Notes: a model not told the origin generated them from the sequence alone. Positions 1-8,975 are shown, counted from the stretch's first letter. The stretch: DNA of 64,000 nucleotides from Actinokineospora auranticolor (GCF_002934265.1 NZ_PTIX01000021.1:52331-116330); one strand, 5' to 3'. A program made the numbers and translations.

Positions 1-774
1 GACAACGCCAAGAAGGCCGCCCGAATCACCAAGAACGCGGCCCACACCCTGGACGCCGGCCACACCGCCGTAACCCGCCTGCTCGACGAGTACACCGAGA
101 AGGCCGTCCGGGTACTGGACGCGGGCTTGGCCGTCGGCCAAAAACCCTTGCTACTACGCGCTGTCGCCCAGGTCGCCGACCTCGTGCAGCACTACACCGC
201 CGAGTCTACCAAGCACGTAGCCGAGGTCCGCTCCCACCTCGAAGCCGCCGCCACCCACCTACGCTCCCTCCATTCCCCTCCTCCCCACCCCCACTCTTCC
301 CCTTCCTCTCACCCTTCCCCTTCACCTTCCCCCAAAGGCAACCACCCGAACCACTCCACCGCCTCCCGGATCACCCACACCGCCGCCACCCAACTCGGCT
401 ACCGCGAGGGCTCGAACAACGCCAACAAGTACGGCCCCCAGGCCTCGTGGTGTTCGTCCTTCGCCACCTGGGTCTGGCGCCGCAGCGGCGTCAACATCCC
501 CCTCTACCCCTTCACCGGCGACGTCTTCCGCTGGGGCCAGGGCAAAAACCTCGCTTACCACGACCTCGACAAGGCCCGCCCCGGCGACGTGCTCCTGTTC
601 GGCACCGGCCCTCAGAGCCCCCAGACCAGCAAGCACATCGGCATAGTCGAAAAGGTCGACGGCACCACGGTAACCCTCATCGAAGGCAACTCCGGTCCCA
701 ACACCGACTCGGTCGTCCGTCGCACCCACCCCTTGTCCCACAACACCTTCTACGGCGGAGTCCACCCATCATGA
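1..774 (+). CDS. CHAP-domain cell-wall amidase-like protein (5' partial)
   Basis: The frame is open from the first base, so the start lies outside the window and at least 257 residues are visible. The visible N-terminal ~95 residues are Ala-rich and helical, like the helical region of ESX-type exported proteins. A Pro/Ser/His-rich linker (about visible residues 97-120) leads to a C-terminal CHAP domain. That domain carries a likely catalytic Cys at visible residue 151 (SWCSSF), a His at 212 (KHIGIV) and a polar EGN at 228-230. CHAP domains are Cys/His peptidoglycan amidases or peptidases. The stop overlaps the next start as ATGA, so translation is probably coupled to the YbaB-like genes and perhaps the NACHT gene. 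Export and substrate are inferred; no signal peptide can be seen because the N-terminus is missing. Confidence 0.8.
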   Translation, partial: DNAKKAARITKNAAHTLDAGHTAVTRLLDEYTEKAVRVLDAGLAVGQKPLLLRAVAQVADLVQHYTAESTKHVAEVRSHLEAAATHLRSLHSPPPHPHSSPSSHPSPSPSPKGNHPNHSTASRITHTAATQLGYREGSNNANKYGPQASWCSSFATWVWRRSGVNIPLYPFTGDVFRWGQGKNLAYHDLDKARPGDVLLFGTGPQSPQTSKHIGIVEKVDGTTVTLIEGNSGPNTDSVVRRTHPLSHNTFYGGVHPS

Positions 775-1022
775 CCGGCCACGCCACCGAACCGGGCGTC
801 ACCGCCGAGGTCTTCCCAGGCGGCGCCCTGGCATCCCTGCACCTCACCGAGTCGGCACTACGCGACCCCGACCTGGCCGCCACCATCCTCCGCGTCATCC
901 AAACCGCCACCACCGCCGCGAACCTCAAAGTCCTGCACCTGCTCAACGGCATAGACCCGGAACTCCTTGGCCTACAACCAGAACCGGAGGAAACCACACC
1001 GCACACCTGGAGGCACCAATGA
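771..1022 (+). CDS. YbaB/EbfC-like small protein (first of two)
   Basis: This 83-residue protein starts at an ATG that overlaps the upstream CHAP stop (ATGA). It has the pattern of actinobacterial YbaB/EbfC proteins: a short beta segment with 'GALASLHLTESALR', then a helix 'LAATILRVIQTATTAAN'. Classical YbaB binds DNA as a dimer; the many short actinobacterial paralogues next to ESX-type genes have no settled function. Its stop overlaps the start of the second YbaB-like gene, so the two are likely made together, possibly as a heterodimer (inference). It is shorter than classical YbaB (about 100 residues) and lacks the long N-terminal helix. Confidence 0.65.
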   Translation: MTGHATEPGVTAEVFPGGALASLHLTESALRDPDLAATILRVIQTATTAANLKVLHLLNGIDPELLGLQPEPEETTPHTWRHQ

Positions 1023-1312
1023 CCCTCACCGAGCGGCTGTCATCCATCACCGCCACCGCAACAGGCAACCACGGAATCAAGACAACAGTCACCGTCGACG
1101 GCCTCCTCATAGCCCTGGACCTGGGCACAACCACCTACACCATGTCCGCGTCCGCCCTCGCCGCCGAGATCACCACCCTCACCCACCGCGCCGCCGCGGA
1201 CGCCCTCGCCCAAGGCATGGCAATCCTCGAACCCCACACCGGCACGGAGTTCCCCACCAACGAACCCCCAGAACCGGACTACACACCCCCAACCTGGTCC
1301 CTATCCCCGTAA
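1019..1312 (+). CDS. YbaB/EbfC-like small protein (second of two)
   Basis: This 97-residue protein overlaps the preceding gene by 4 nt (ATGA). An N-terminal helix (TERLSSITATATG) precedes a beta hairpin with 'VTVDGLLIALDLG' and a long helix 'ALAAEITTLTHRAAADAL', the layout of the YbaB/EbfC fold. The C-terminal ~25 residues are Pro-rich and probably disordered. Its gene ends 10 bp before the NACHT GTG, so all four genes look like one transcript. A role as nucleoid-associated protein, or as partner or regulator of the CHAP or NACHT protein, is inference from position. Confidence 0.6.
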   Translation: MTLTERLSSITATATGNHGIKTTVTVDGLLIALDLGTTTYTMSASALAAEITTLTHRAAADALAQGMAILEPHTGTEFPTNEPPEPDYTPPTWSLSP

Positions 1313-1322
1313 CCTGTACCGC

Positions 1323-4295
1323 GTGCGCGAACCGGCCATCACCTTCAGCGGCGCCCTCAAAATCCTCGGCCACCACGACCACAAGTGGCTGACCCGCCTG
1401 AACACCCTCTTCGGCGGAATCCTCCTCGCCACAGGCGCGGCCCCCGAGGCTTGGACCATCAGCAAACTGTGGGGCTGGGTAGACCAGAAGAACGAGAGCA
1501 CCACCCTGCTACGCCAGTCCCTCGACACGGTGCAGACTCGCCTGACCAGAACCGACGGCCTAGCCCGCCACGAGTTGGTCGTCGCCGCCCACACCACAAT
1601 CGTCCTGGCCGCGTTCTTCAACACCCTCCGCGACCGCGACCACGAACTGTACAAGCAGGCCGCCATCACCAATCGCGAAAAGGTGATGCTCGCCCAAAAC
1701 GACTGGCCCCGCCACGGCGAGCCCCTGGTCCGCCACCTCTACACGGCCGAGGTCCCAATCCCGTCGGGCACGCGCGGCTTCGAGGAGAACGTCGCCGCCG
1801 TCCGAACCTGGGCGTCCGCCTGCCTTGAGCGCGCCACCGCCTTCCTCGCCGGCCTGGACATCGACACACCCCAGGACCAGTCCACCGACACCTTCGCCGT
1901 AGACGTGGCAGGCCGCTACCGCTCGGACTACCTAACGCTCGCCAAGACCGTCCCAGAGTTCAAAGTCTGGTCCGACACCGCCGAACACTCAGCAACCCGC
2001 ACAGTCCTGGCCCGCCTGGAATCCCTCCTCACCACCCCCGGCGCAGGCACCGTCACCGACCTCCGCGAGCAACTGGGCAACATCAACCGCGCAGAACTCG
2101 CCCGTCCGGTCATCGACGCCAACACCGACGGCTACGGGATAGATGCCGTCTTCCCCTCAGTAGACGACATCTTCATCACCCCCCACTTCCGCCTGACCCA
2201 GTCCGGCCCCCACTCCCGCCTCTCCGACGAGTCCTGGTGGCGCGACGTCCCCCTAGGCGGAGACCTGGACCTCACCCTCGCCCAACACTTCAGCTCCCCC
2301 GAAGCCACCCGTCGCCCCATGCTCGTACTAGGTGACCCAGGAGCCGGAAAGTCCCTACTCACCAAGGTCTTGGCCGCCCGTCTCCCCGTGGACACCTACA
2401 CCGTCATCCGCGTCCCCCTCCGCCACGTAGATGCGGACGCCGAGATCTGGGAGCAGGTCCAGAAGTCCCTCGCCTCCGCCTCCCACAACGACATCCAGTG
2501 GCCCATCCTGGCCACCCAAACCACCAACACCATCCGCGTAGTCCTGTTGGACGGCTTGGACGAACTCCTCCAAGCCACCACCCACGACCGCCGCACCTAC
2601 CTAACCGAAGTCAAACGCTTCCAAGAGCGCGAAGCCGACCTGGGCCACCCAGTCTCCGTCATCGTGACCTCCAGAACCCTCGTCGTGGACCGAGTGCGCG
2701 TCCCGGCAGACTGCCCGGTCATCAAACTGGCAGAGTTCAACAACGGCCAGATCGGCGAGTGGATCCACATCTGGAACCAGGCCAACCCCGCCCTGCCTAT
2801 GACCGCCGACCTATCCGAGCCCCAGCGCGACATGGCCCGCCAGCCACTCCTGCTCCTGATGCTGACTCTCTACTTGGTCGATCCCCAGACAACGACCAAG
2901 GAAGAGCTCTCGAAAGCGGGACTGTACCGCCAGCTCCTGAACACCTATGCCCGCCGGGAAGCCACCAAGCAGGCGGGACGCCCGCTGAGTGGCGCCGAAC
3001 TGGACCAAGCGGCGCACGAGCAGTGGCTACGATTGTCCGCAGCCGCGCTCGGCATGTTCAACCGCGGCCGTCAATCCATCACCGCGGCAGACCTCACCAA
3101 GGACATGGACGCCCTCGGCGTTGAGGCCGCCGATGGCCATCGGGTTCTAGGCGAGTTCTTCTTCGTCCACGACAACAAGGCCATAGCGGCAGGAGAAGTC
3201 CACAGCTACGAATTCCTGCACGCCACTATCGCGGAATACCTCGTCGCCGCCCGAGCAGTCGAGGTGCTGTGCCGGATGGCCCAGGTGGCCTACGGCCTCG
3301 GGTACCCCCAGGAACCCCAGGATGACGAACTTTTCACCCTGTTCTCCCATGAGCCGTTCGCCATCCAACCACCCACAACATCCTTTATCAAAGACGAACT
3401 CTCCCACCTTGATCCCCACGACCGAGACCATGTCAGCCGGGCCTTGAGGCAGCTTCTCGCCACTTTCCGCGAACGTCAGACCAGGCGACAGTTCACCGAG
3501 TACCGCCCACTTCCCCTTGACGCTATTCGCACTATGGCGGCATACTCGGCAAATCTCTTCATACTCGCAGCGACGAACAGCGAAACCTTGCACCTTGCCG
3601 AGATCTGGCCGGACGACGATGTGTTGGGACCATGGCAGCAGGTGGTGAGCTTATGGGAGGCCGGATTGGACGCCATAGGGTTGCGGGGATTGCTTGATCT
3701 TCTCAGCTTCTCCGCCATCGATGGCACGTTGCGATCCGACTCGGCAGGCCTCCGGCGCGACTTCACCCTAGACCTGGCCTCCTTGCGAGGTGAATCAGAG
3801 ATCGAGATCTACTTCGGCCGGACGCTGACCGACCCGACTGGATTCTTTCCCGAATCGGCCATGCGGTCGAAATACTTCACCGCCACGACCCTACTTCGCT
3901 TGATGATCGGCGACATAAACAACACGTACGAACCGGAGGACTACCTGGATGGTCTGACCGAAATCGACGATCCCGCCATGCACGAGCAACTCTTTGCAGT
4001 CTTCAGCAGAATTGGCGCGACAATCAGCAGCTATTTCGCATACGAATTGCTCGGCATACTCACCCGAAATCCGGCACCGATCAACGCTCACTACACGGCG
4101 TTGGCGGTTGCCGAGGCCGCCCACCCTGGCTTACTCGAGGAATTACAAAGCAGTCGCGAAGACTGGCGCACAGGCTGGGCAGAAATCGTAGACCAGGCGA
4201 TCGCGGCCGACCCCCTGAAGTTCAGCGCGACCGCCCAATACCTGGCTTCCCTGGACACCAACGCCTGGTGGAAGCTGGTGGGTCAGTTGTCGTGA
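1323..4295 (+). CDS. NACHT-domain STAND NTPase (candidate defence or signalling protein)
   Basis: This 990-residue protein starts with GTG 10 bp after the second YbaB-like gene. Residues 1 to ~330 are helical (opening 'ALKILGHHDHKWL'), resembling the helical N-terminal modules of actinobacterial NACHT proteins. A NACHT P-loop NTPase follows: Walker A GDPGAGKS at 337-344 and Walker B VVLLDGLDEL at 406-415. A winged-helix-like region and a long helical C-terminus (~650-990), without obvious LRR, WD or TPR repeats, complete it. NACHT proteins are switch ATPases, and several bacterial ones defend against phage. The C-terminus is probably the sensor. It has no recognisable nuclease, TIR or pore-forming effector, so the effector may be the N-terminal region or the co-encoded CHAP protein (inference). 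Its last 13 bases overlap pimB tail to tail. Confidence 0.85.
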   Translation: MREPAITFSGALKILGHHDHKWLTRLNTLFGGILLATGAAPEAWTISKLWGWVDQKNESTTLLRQSLDTVQTRLTRTDGLARHELVVAAHTTIVLAAFFNTLRDRDHELYKQAAITNREKVMLAQNDWPRHGEPLVRHLYTAEVPIPSGTRGFEENVAAVRTWASACLERATAFLAGLDIDTPQDQSTDTFAVDVAGRYRSDYLTLAKTVPEFKVWSDTAEHSATRTVLARLESLLTTPGAGTVTDLREQLGNINRAELARPVIDANTDGYGIDAVFPSVDDIFITPHFRLTQSGPHSRLSDESWWRDVPLGGDLDLTLAQHFSSPEATRRPMLVLGDPGAGKSLLTKVLAARLPVDTYTVIRVPLRHVDADAEIWEQVQKSLASASHNDIQWPILATQTTNTIRVVLLDGLDELLQATTHDRRTYLTEVKRFQEREADLGHPVSVIVTSRTLVVDRVRVPADCPVIKLAEFNNGQIGEWIHIWNQANPALPMTADLSEPQRDMARQPLLLLMLTLYLVDPQTTTKEELSKAGLYRQLLNTYARREATKQAGRPLSGAELDQAAHEQWLRLSAAALGMFNRGRQSITAADLTKDMDALGVEAADGHRVLGEFFFVHDNKAIAAGEVHSYEFLHATIAEYLVAARAVEVLCRMAQVAYGLGYPQEPQDDELFTLFSHEPFAIQPPTTSFIKDELSHLDPHDRDHVSRALRQLLATFRERQTRRQFTEYRPLPLDAIRTMAAYSANLFILAATNSETLHLAEIWPDDDVLGPWQQVVSLWEAGLDAIGLRGLLDLLSFSAIDGTLRSDSAGLRRDFTLDLASLRGESEIEIYFGRTLTDPTGFFPESAMRSKYFTATTLLRLMIGDINNTYEPEDYLDGLTEIDDPAMHEQLFAVFSRIGATISSYFAYELLGILTRNPAPINAHYTALAVAEAAHPGLLEELQSSREDWRTGWAEIVDQAIAADPLKFSATAQYLASLDTNAWWKLVGQLS

Positions 4296-5431
4296 CTGAA
4301 GCGGTAGACCGTCTCGCCATCGAGTAGGTGCCGGAGGCGGGCGGCTCGGTCCGGCCACTGCCAGGACTTCTCCATCCACCGCCTGCCCGCAGCGCCCATC
4401 TGGGCAGCCTTTCCCTTGTCCACCAACAGGTCCGCGATGTGCTCGGCGATCTTCGAGACCTCGCGGCCGTGCACCACATGGCCGGTTTCACCGTCCAGCA
4501 CCGTCTCCGGAGCACCGCCGGAGTCCCCCACGATCACCGGCAACCCCGTCGCCGCCGCCTCCAGGAAGACGATCCCCAACGCCTCCACGTCCAACCCCTT
4601 GCCGTGCGTCCGACAAGGCATCGCGAAGACATCCCCCACCGCGTAGTGGGCGGGGAGTTCCTCCCACGGAACCGAACCCGTGAAAACCACGTCTCCACCC
4701 GCCTGCTGCGCCAACGCCTCCAGCCGGGGACGGTACGGGCCGCCGCCTACCAGCAACAACGCCGCATCCGGGACGCGTTTGCGGATCTCCGGCAGGGCGC
4801 GAATCAGCACATCCTGCCCCTTGCGCGGCATCAGCCGGGACACGCAGACAATCACCGGGCGGTCTCCCAACCCGTGACGGGCTCGGATCTCGGCCCGGGC
4901 AGCCGGATCCGGGCGATACACCTCAGTGTCCACTCCGGACGGTAGAAGCTCCAGGGCGGCCTGCGCGCCGAACGCGGCGGCGAACCGGCCCCGGGTGTAC
5001 CGGCTGACATACGTGATCACATCCGTCGTACTACCGATCCGACGGATCGCCTGCCGCGCGGCGGGCAACATCGACCAGCCCACCTCGTGCCCGTGCGTAC
5101 TCGCGACGATCCTCCGCGCGCCCGCGCGCCGCAGGCCCGGGCCCAACAGGGCCAGGGGGGCGGCGGCGCCGAACCACACGGAGTCGCAGCCCTCGGCGCG
5201 CAGGATCTCGCGGGCCCGGCGGGCCACCGACGGGGTCGGCACCATCAGCTTCCCCGGGTGGCGGACCACCTGGAACGGTTGGGCCGCGTCGAAAGCCGCC
5301 GCGCCGTCCCAGGCCGGTGCGTAGACCACCAGTTCCTGACCCGGCAGCCACTTCGCGAAGGAGTGCAGGTACGTCTGGATGCCCCCCGGCCTCGGCGGGA
5401 AGTCGTTGGTGACGAGGAGCGTCTTACGCAC
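4283..5431 (-). CDS. pimB: GDP-mannose-dependent phosphatidylinositol-monomannoside mannosyltransferase PimB'
   Basis: A 382-residue GT-B, GT4-family glycosyltransferase starting with GTG. The N-terminus 'LLVTNDFPPRPGGIQTYL', the middle 'STHGHEVGWSMLP' and the donor-site stretch 'EALGIVFLEAAATG' closely match mycobacterial PimB' (Rv2188c). PimB' adds the second mannose to phosphatidylinositol monomannoside on the inner face of the membrane, using GDP-mannose, toward PIM and lipomannan. The flanking RipC-like, UvrC-like and trpD genes are also in Rv2188c-Rv2192c order, which supports orthology. The short 3' overlap with the NACHT gene marks the left boundary of the conserved block. Confidence 0.9.
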   Translation of the reverse strand: MRKTLLVTNDFPPRPGGIQTYLHSFAKWLPGQELVVYAPAWDGAAAFDAAQPFQVVRHPGKLMVPTPSVARRAREILRAEGCDSVWFGAAAPLALLGPGLRRAGARRIVASTHGHEVGWSMLPAARQAIRRIGSTTDVITYVSRYTRGRFAAAFGAQAALELLPSGVDTEVYRPDPAARAEIRARHGLGDRPVIVCVSRLMPRKGQDVLIRALPEIRKRVPDAALLLVGGGPYRPRLEALAQQAGGDVVFTGSVPWEELPAHYAVGDVFAMPCRTHGKGLDVEALGIVFLEAAATGLPVIVGDSGGAPETVLDGETGHVVHGREVSKIAEHIADLLVDKGKAAQMGAAGRRWMEKSWQWPDRAARLRHLLDGETVYRFSHDN

Positions 5432-5626
5432 CTTCCCAACTTAGACCCGGGGGTGCGCGGACTCCCCGGCGCCCACGTGACCGGAGACACACCGTGGGCC
5501 TCAACCGGGCGGCGGTGGTGCCTAGGCCGGACTTTCGGGGTGCGCATTGTCGGCCGGGCGGGTACTTGATCAAGCAAGCAGGTGGACTTGGTCGCGGGTG
5601 TCGCCCCGCCGACCTAGGATTTGCGC

Positions 5627-6976
5627 GTGGCCAGCAGGGCGAGGGCGAGGGCGTGGTTGAGCGCGGCTGTCGCCGTTGTCGCGTTGGCTGGTCTCACCGT
5701 CGCGTCGCTGCCGCACCAGCCGGTCGCGTCGCCCGAGGCGCAGGTCAGGCAGGGGCAGCCCCTGGGAGCGGTGCCGCCGCCCACCGAGCCCGAGGACACG
5801 GCGCGCGCGGGTGCGATCACCGAGCTGCTGCACCGGCGGGCGGATGCCCTGGTCAGACGTGACGAGGCCGCTTTCACCGCGACCCTCGACCCACAGGCCG
5901 AACCCACCTTCCTGGAGGCGCAGCGGGCGCTGTTCGCCAACCTCGGCGACGTCCCCTTCGACGCCTGGTCCTACATCCTCCGCCCCGACGACACCCTCGA
6001 CCTCACCTCGCTGCCCACGCCGGTCGCCGACCCTTCGGCCGAGCTGTGGGCGCCGGGGGTCGAGCTGCGGTACGCGCTGCGCGGCATCGACCAGATGCCG
6101 ACCACGCGGACCATGGGCTACCTGTTCGCCAAGCGCGCGGGTGCCTGGTACCTGCGGTCGGACACCGCGCTCAACGACCTGGGCAGGCGCACGTGGCGCG
6201 GGCCGTGGGACTTCGGGCCGTGCGTCGTCGCGACGACGGAGAACGGGCTGGTCCTGGCCCACCGCGGCAGCCAACCGATGGTCGACCGGCTGGTCCGCGA
6301 GCTGGACCCGTCGGTGCGCGCGGTGAGCGAGGTCTGGGGCGACGCGTGGCCCAAGCGGGTCGCGCTGTTCCTGCCGGACAGCCCGGAGGAGATGCGCGCC
6401 CTGGTCGGGCCGGACTTCCCGGTCGACTCGGTGGTCGCGGTGGCCATCGCCGACCGGGTCGACACCGCCAAGCACACCGCCACCGGCCAACGGGTCGTGC
6501 TGAGCCCGGCGGGTGCTCGCGCCCTGTCGCTGTCGTCGCTGCGGGTGGTGCTCCGCCACGAGATCACCCACGTCGCCGCCCGCGCCGCCACGGTCGACGG
6601 GTCACCGATGTGGCTGCTGGAGGGCTTCGCCGACTACATCGGGTACCGCGACAGCGGGATAACGCTGGCCCAAGGCGCCCCCGACCTGGCGCGGCGCGTG
6701 CGCGAGTCCGGCCCGCCGAGCACCCTGCCCGACGACCGCGAGTTCCGCGCCCGCGACCGCAGCCTCGACCTGGCCTACCAGCAAGCCTGGTCCCTGGCCC
6801 GCTTCCTCGCCGACCGCTTCGGCGAGCCCCGGCTGATCTCCCTGTACCGGGAGCTGGCGGGCGCGGGCCCCATCTCAGCCAGCGAAACCGACGAACTCCT
6901 CCGCCGCGCCATCGGCCTGGACCGCGGCGGCCTCCTCGCCGAGTGGCAGCGCTACCTGCGCCTCACCCTGCGCTGA
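5627..6976 (+). CDS. Exported gluzincin-type metallopeptidase (peptidase MA-like)
   Basis: The GTG at 5627 is preferred because AGGA lies seven bases upstream; a TTG six bases earlier is possible. The product has ~449 residues. A basic start and hydrophobic stretch (roughly residues 8-28) look like a signal peptide or membrane anchor. The central region resembles a regulatory or NTF2-like fold. The zinc site is HEITH at 311-315 with a likely third ligand Glu at 332 in 'LLEGFADY', a gluzincin arrangement. The substrate is unknown; extracytoplasmic proteolysis is inferred from the leader. It stands alone, divergent from pimB. Confidence 0.75.
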   Translation: MASRARARAWLSAAVAVVALAGLTVASLPHQPVASPEAQVRQGQPLGAVPPPTEPEDTARAGAITELLHRRADALVRRDEAAFTATLDPQAEPTFLEAQRALFANLGDVPFDAWSYILRPDDTLDLTSLPTPVADPSAELWAPGVELRYALRGIDQMPTTRTMGYLFAKRAGAWYLRSDTALNDLGRRTWRGPWDFGPCVVATTENGLVLAHRGSQPMVDRLVRELDPSVRAVSEVWGDAWPKRVALFLPDSPEEMRALVGPDFPVDSVVAVAIADRVDTAKHTATGQRVVLSPAGARALSLSSLRVVLRHEITHVAARAATVDGSPMWLLEGFADYIGYRDSGITLAQGAPDLARRVRESGPPSTLPDDREFRARDRSLDLAYQQAWSLARFLADRFGEPRLISLYRELAGAGPISASETDELLRRAIGLDRGGLLAEWQRYLRLTLR

Positions 6977-7049
6977 CCTCCACCCACCCCGCCGCCTCAG
7001 CCCCGCCGCACCGCTCCCCGTTCATGATCAACTTCTATCCGGCATCCAT

Positions 7050-7134
7050 CCACATGCCCCGTACCAATCCACAGGAAATCGCCGAGCCTCCCCCGCCACC
7101 CCCTCGCCGATAAGCTGGAGCAGGGCTGTCCCCC
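7050..7134 (+). repeat. Dispersed intergenic repeat R1, copy A
   Basis: About 85 bp lying 74 bp past the metallopeptidase. It shares long blocks with 25566-25649 read on the other strand: 'atccacaggaaatcgcc' and 'ctggagcagggctgtcccc' are identical, separated by a C-rich spacer of similar length. It has no coding potential. Both copies sit beside decayed transposase fragments, so it may be a mobile-element edge or an intergenic repeat family of the genome. Confidence 0.6.
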
Positions 7135-7329
7135 CGGTGGAGGGCGGGGGCTGTCCTGGGGGCGGGGTGGGGCGGTTCAGCAGTGAGCCTGAGTCTCGGA
7201 CCTGGTTCGACGGGGTTTGACAGTTGCTGATCGTGGTGGACCAGCGAGCCCGCGATCGGCCGTGCCGGGCGCGCTCGCCGATCGAGGTGTGGCTCCCCAG
7301 GTCGGAGGTGGGCGGACGGCCGCGCAACG

Positions 7330-7590
7330 GAAGGCGCAAGCCTGGGACCGTATGGGCGGGACCTGGGCGTCAAGCCGGAAGGCCGGCTGCGCCAGCGCCG
7401 GGTCCGCACGGCGATCCCGAAACGGCGTGACCGGCAAACGGGCCGCGGATCTGCTGGTGGACGGACCACCCGACGTCGATTCGACGGCGTCGAACGCCGA
7501 TTCGATCAGCTCGAACATGATCGACCTGGCCGCGGACAACGCGTTTCGGCTGGTGAGGGTGCTGGTGGAGGCGCGAGCGGGCGGGCCCGG
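7330..7590 (+). pseudogene. Possible decayed IS5-like DDE transposase C-terminal fragment
   Basis: Read forward, one frame gives 'RQRRVRTAIPKRRDRQ', then a Gly-rich 'GRGSAGGR', then 'RFDGVERRFDQLEH'. This resembles the stretch of IS5-family transposases with a conserved IPxRxDQ, a Gly-rich loop, and the Val-Glu-Arg-x-Phe helix that carries the catalytic Glu. No start, no DD motifs and no terminal inverted repeats are visible. I read it as a worn remnant; the match is by eye and modest. Confidence 0.35.
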
Positions 7591-7609
7591 ATTGGGCAGG
7601 GGCGAAAAA

Positions 7610-7651
7610 GACCGTGACCGGGACCCGTTGGTTCGGGTCCCGGTCACGGTC
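7610..7651 (-). terminator. Intrinsic terminator of the NlpC/P60 gene
   Basis: A perfect 17-bp inverted repeat (arms 7610-7626 and 7635-7651, 8-nt loop) lies 16 bp after the NlpC/P60 stop. On the minus strand it is followed by a run of five T. It is a strong Rho-independent terminator for the gene at 7668-8723. Confidence 0.85.
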
Positions 7652-7667
7652 GTGGACTTGCGGGTCG

Positions 7668-8723
7668 TCAGCCGACGATGCGCTTGGCGCCCAGGTAGTC
7701 GCGGCCGCCGCCGTCAATGGTGTCGGTCTTGACCGGGACGCCCGAGGTGGAGGCGTGGACGATCTTGCCGCCGCCGATGTACATGGCGACGTGGTGGATG
7801 GAGCTCGCGCTGCCGCCGTAGAACAGCAGGTCGCCGGGCTGGAGCTCGCTGCGGGACACGGACTTGCCGTAGCCGTACTGGGAGCGGCTCGAGTGCGGCA
7901 GGCTGACGCCCGCCGCGGCGTAGGCGTACATGGTCAGGCCGGAGCAGTCGAAGCTGTTCGGGCCCTCGGCGCCCCACACGTAGGGGTCGCCGCGCTGGGC
8001 GAGGGCGACCTCCATGGCCTTGCCCGCCGCGCCGGCGGGGGCCAGGTAGACGCCGTCGTCCTTGGGACCCTCGAGCTCCTTGGTCTCCTTGGGCGTCAGC
8101 CGGGCCTTCGCCGCCAGGACGGTCTGCTTCTGGGCCTCGAGGTCCTGGGCCGTCTTGGTGATGTCGGCGGTGAGCTTCTCCGCGGCGGCCTTGGCCTCGG
8201 TGGCGCGGCGCTGGCCGTCCTCCGCGAGCTTGCGGGCCTCGGCGGCGGTGGTCACAGCACCGGTGTACTTCGACAGCGCTTCCTGGTTGTCCGCGGCGAG
8301 CACGTTGAGCGCGGAGGCGCGCTCGAGGAAGTCGTCCGCGGAGGTCCCGGTGAGCAGCGCCGAGATCTTGTTGAACCGGGCACCCTGGAAGGAGGCGCTG
8401 GCCAGCGCGTCGACCTGGCCGCGGAACTGCTCCTCGAGGGCCTTGGCCTGCTTCTCGTTGGCGGCCGCGACGTTGACGTCGTTGGTCGCCTTCTCGAGTT
8501 CGGCCTTCTTGACCTCGAGGTCGGCCTTGGCCTTGAGCAGGTCCTCGTTGACCTTCTCGGCCTGCTTGCTCAGGTCCTGGTACTGCTTGACCGCCTCGGA
8601 AGCGTTCGTGGGCGGGGCCGGGGGCTGGGCGTACGCGGGGGAAGGCGAGAAAGCCACCACGGCGATGACGGCCGTGACACTCAGCGCACCACGCTTTGCA
8701 CGTTTGAGTCGATGCGACGACAC
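7668..8723 (-). CDS. Secreted NlpC/P60 peptidoglycan endopeptidase (RipC-like)
   Basis: A 351-residue exported hydrolase. It has a signal peptide (about residues 1-32, ending 'PAYA'), a long coiled coil rich in Ala, Lys and Glu (~40-215), and a C-terminal NlpC/P60 domain. The catalytic triad is intact: Cys260 (DCSGL), His311 (HHVAMYIG) and His323 (IVHAS). These enzymes cut the D-Glu to mDAP bond in stem peptides, and the coiled coil in RIP-type proteins restrains or recruits the domain. Position next to pimB and the UvrC-like gene matches Rv2190c (RipC). The 5' leader is long and structured, suggesting RNA-level control, and a strong terminator follows. Confidence 0.9.
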   Translation of the reverse strand: MSSHRLKRAKRGALSVTAVIAVVAFSPSPAYAQPPAPPTNASEAVKQYQDLSKQAEKVNEDLLKAKADLEVKKAELEKATNDVNVAAANEKQAKALEEQFRGQVDALASASFQGARFNKISALLTGTSADDFLERASALNVLAADNQEALSKYTGAVTTAAEARKLAEDGQRRATEAKAAAEKLTADITKTAQDLEAQKQTVLAAKARLTPKETKELEGPKDDGVYLAPAGAAGKAMEVALAQRGDPYVWGAEGPNSFDCSGLTMYAYAAAGVSLPHSSRSQYGYGKSVSRSELQPGDLLFYGGSASSIHHVAMYIGGGKIVHASTSGVPVKTDTIDGGGRDYLGAKRIVG

Positions 8724-8975
8724 GTCGCGCGTACTCCTTCGTCCGTCTTACCGCCGACGGGGCCGCCTCGGTGCCCACGGGCCGGTGCGGCGCCTTTCGG
8801 CGCCCGGCCCGAGTTCGGCGCGAGCGGGAGTGCCGCTGCGGCCCGATCGAGGAGCCCCACCATGAGGGGAGTCCGGTTCAGCCCGGGGAGACAGGCTGAT
8901 TTCGGCGGCGATCTCGCGTAGCCACCCTCGGGGTGGGCGGCTGCCTGCCGCGAGATCTCGGACAGGTTACGAAAA
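8724..8975 (-). promoter_or_regulatory. Long structured 5' leader, possible c-di-AMP (ydaO-type) riboswitch
   Basis: About 250 nt before the NlpC/P60 start is non-coding and highly self-complementary when read on the minus strand. A GATCTCGCG/CGCGAGATC pair (about 8958-8911) encloses a CCACCC hairpin. Next come 'CGAAATCAG', 'GGGCTGAACCGGAC' and a GGGCCGG/CCGGCCC hairpin (~8810-8775). A CCGTC/GACGG hairpin lies just before the GAAGGAG ribosome-binding site. ydaO-class c-di-AMP riboswitches are known upstream of actinobacterial NlpC/P60 and Rpf genes, and the GAAATCAG and GGGxTGAA-type blocks recall that class. The identity is inference; a structured leader is what the sequence shows. Confidence 0.5.
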
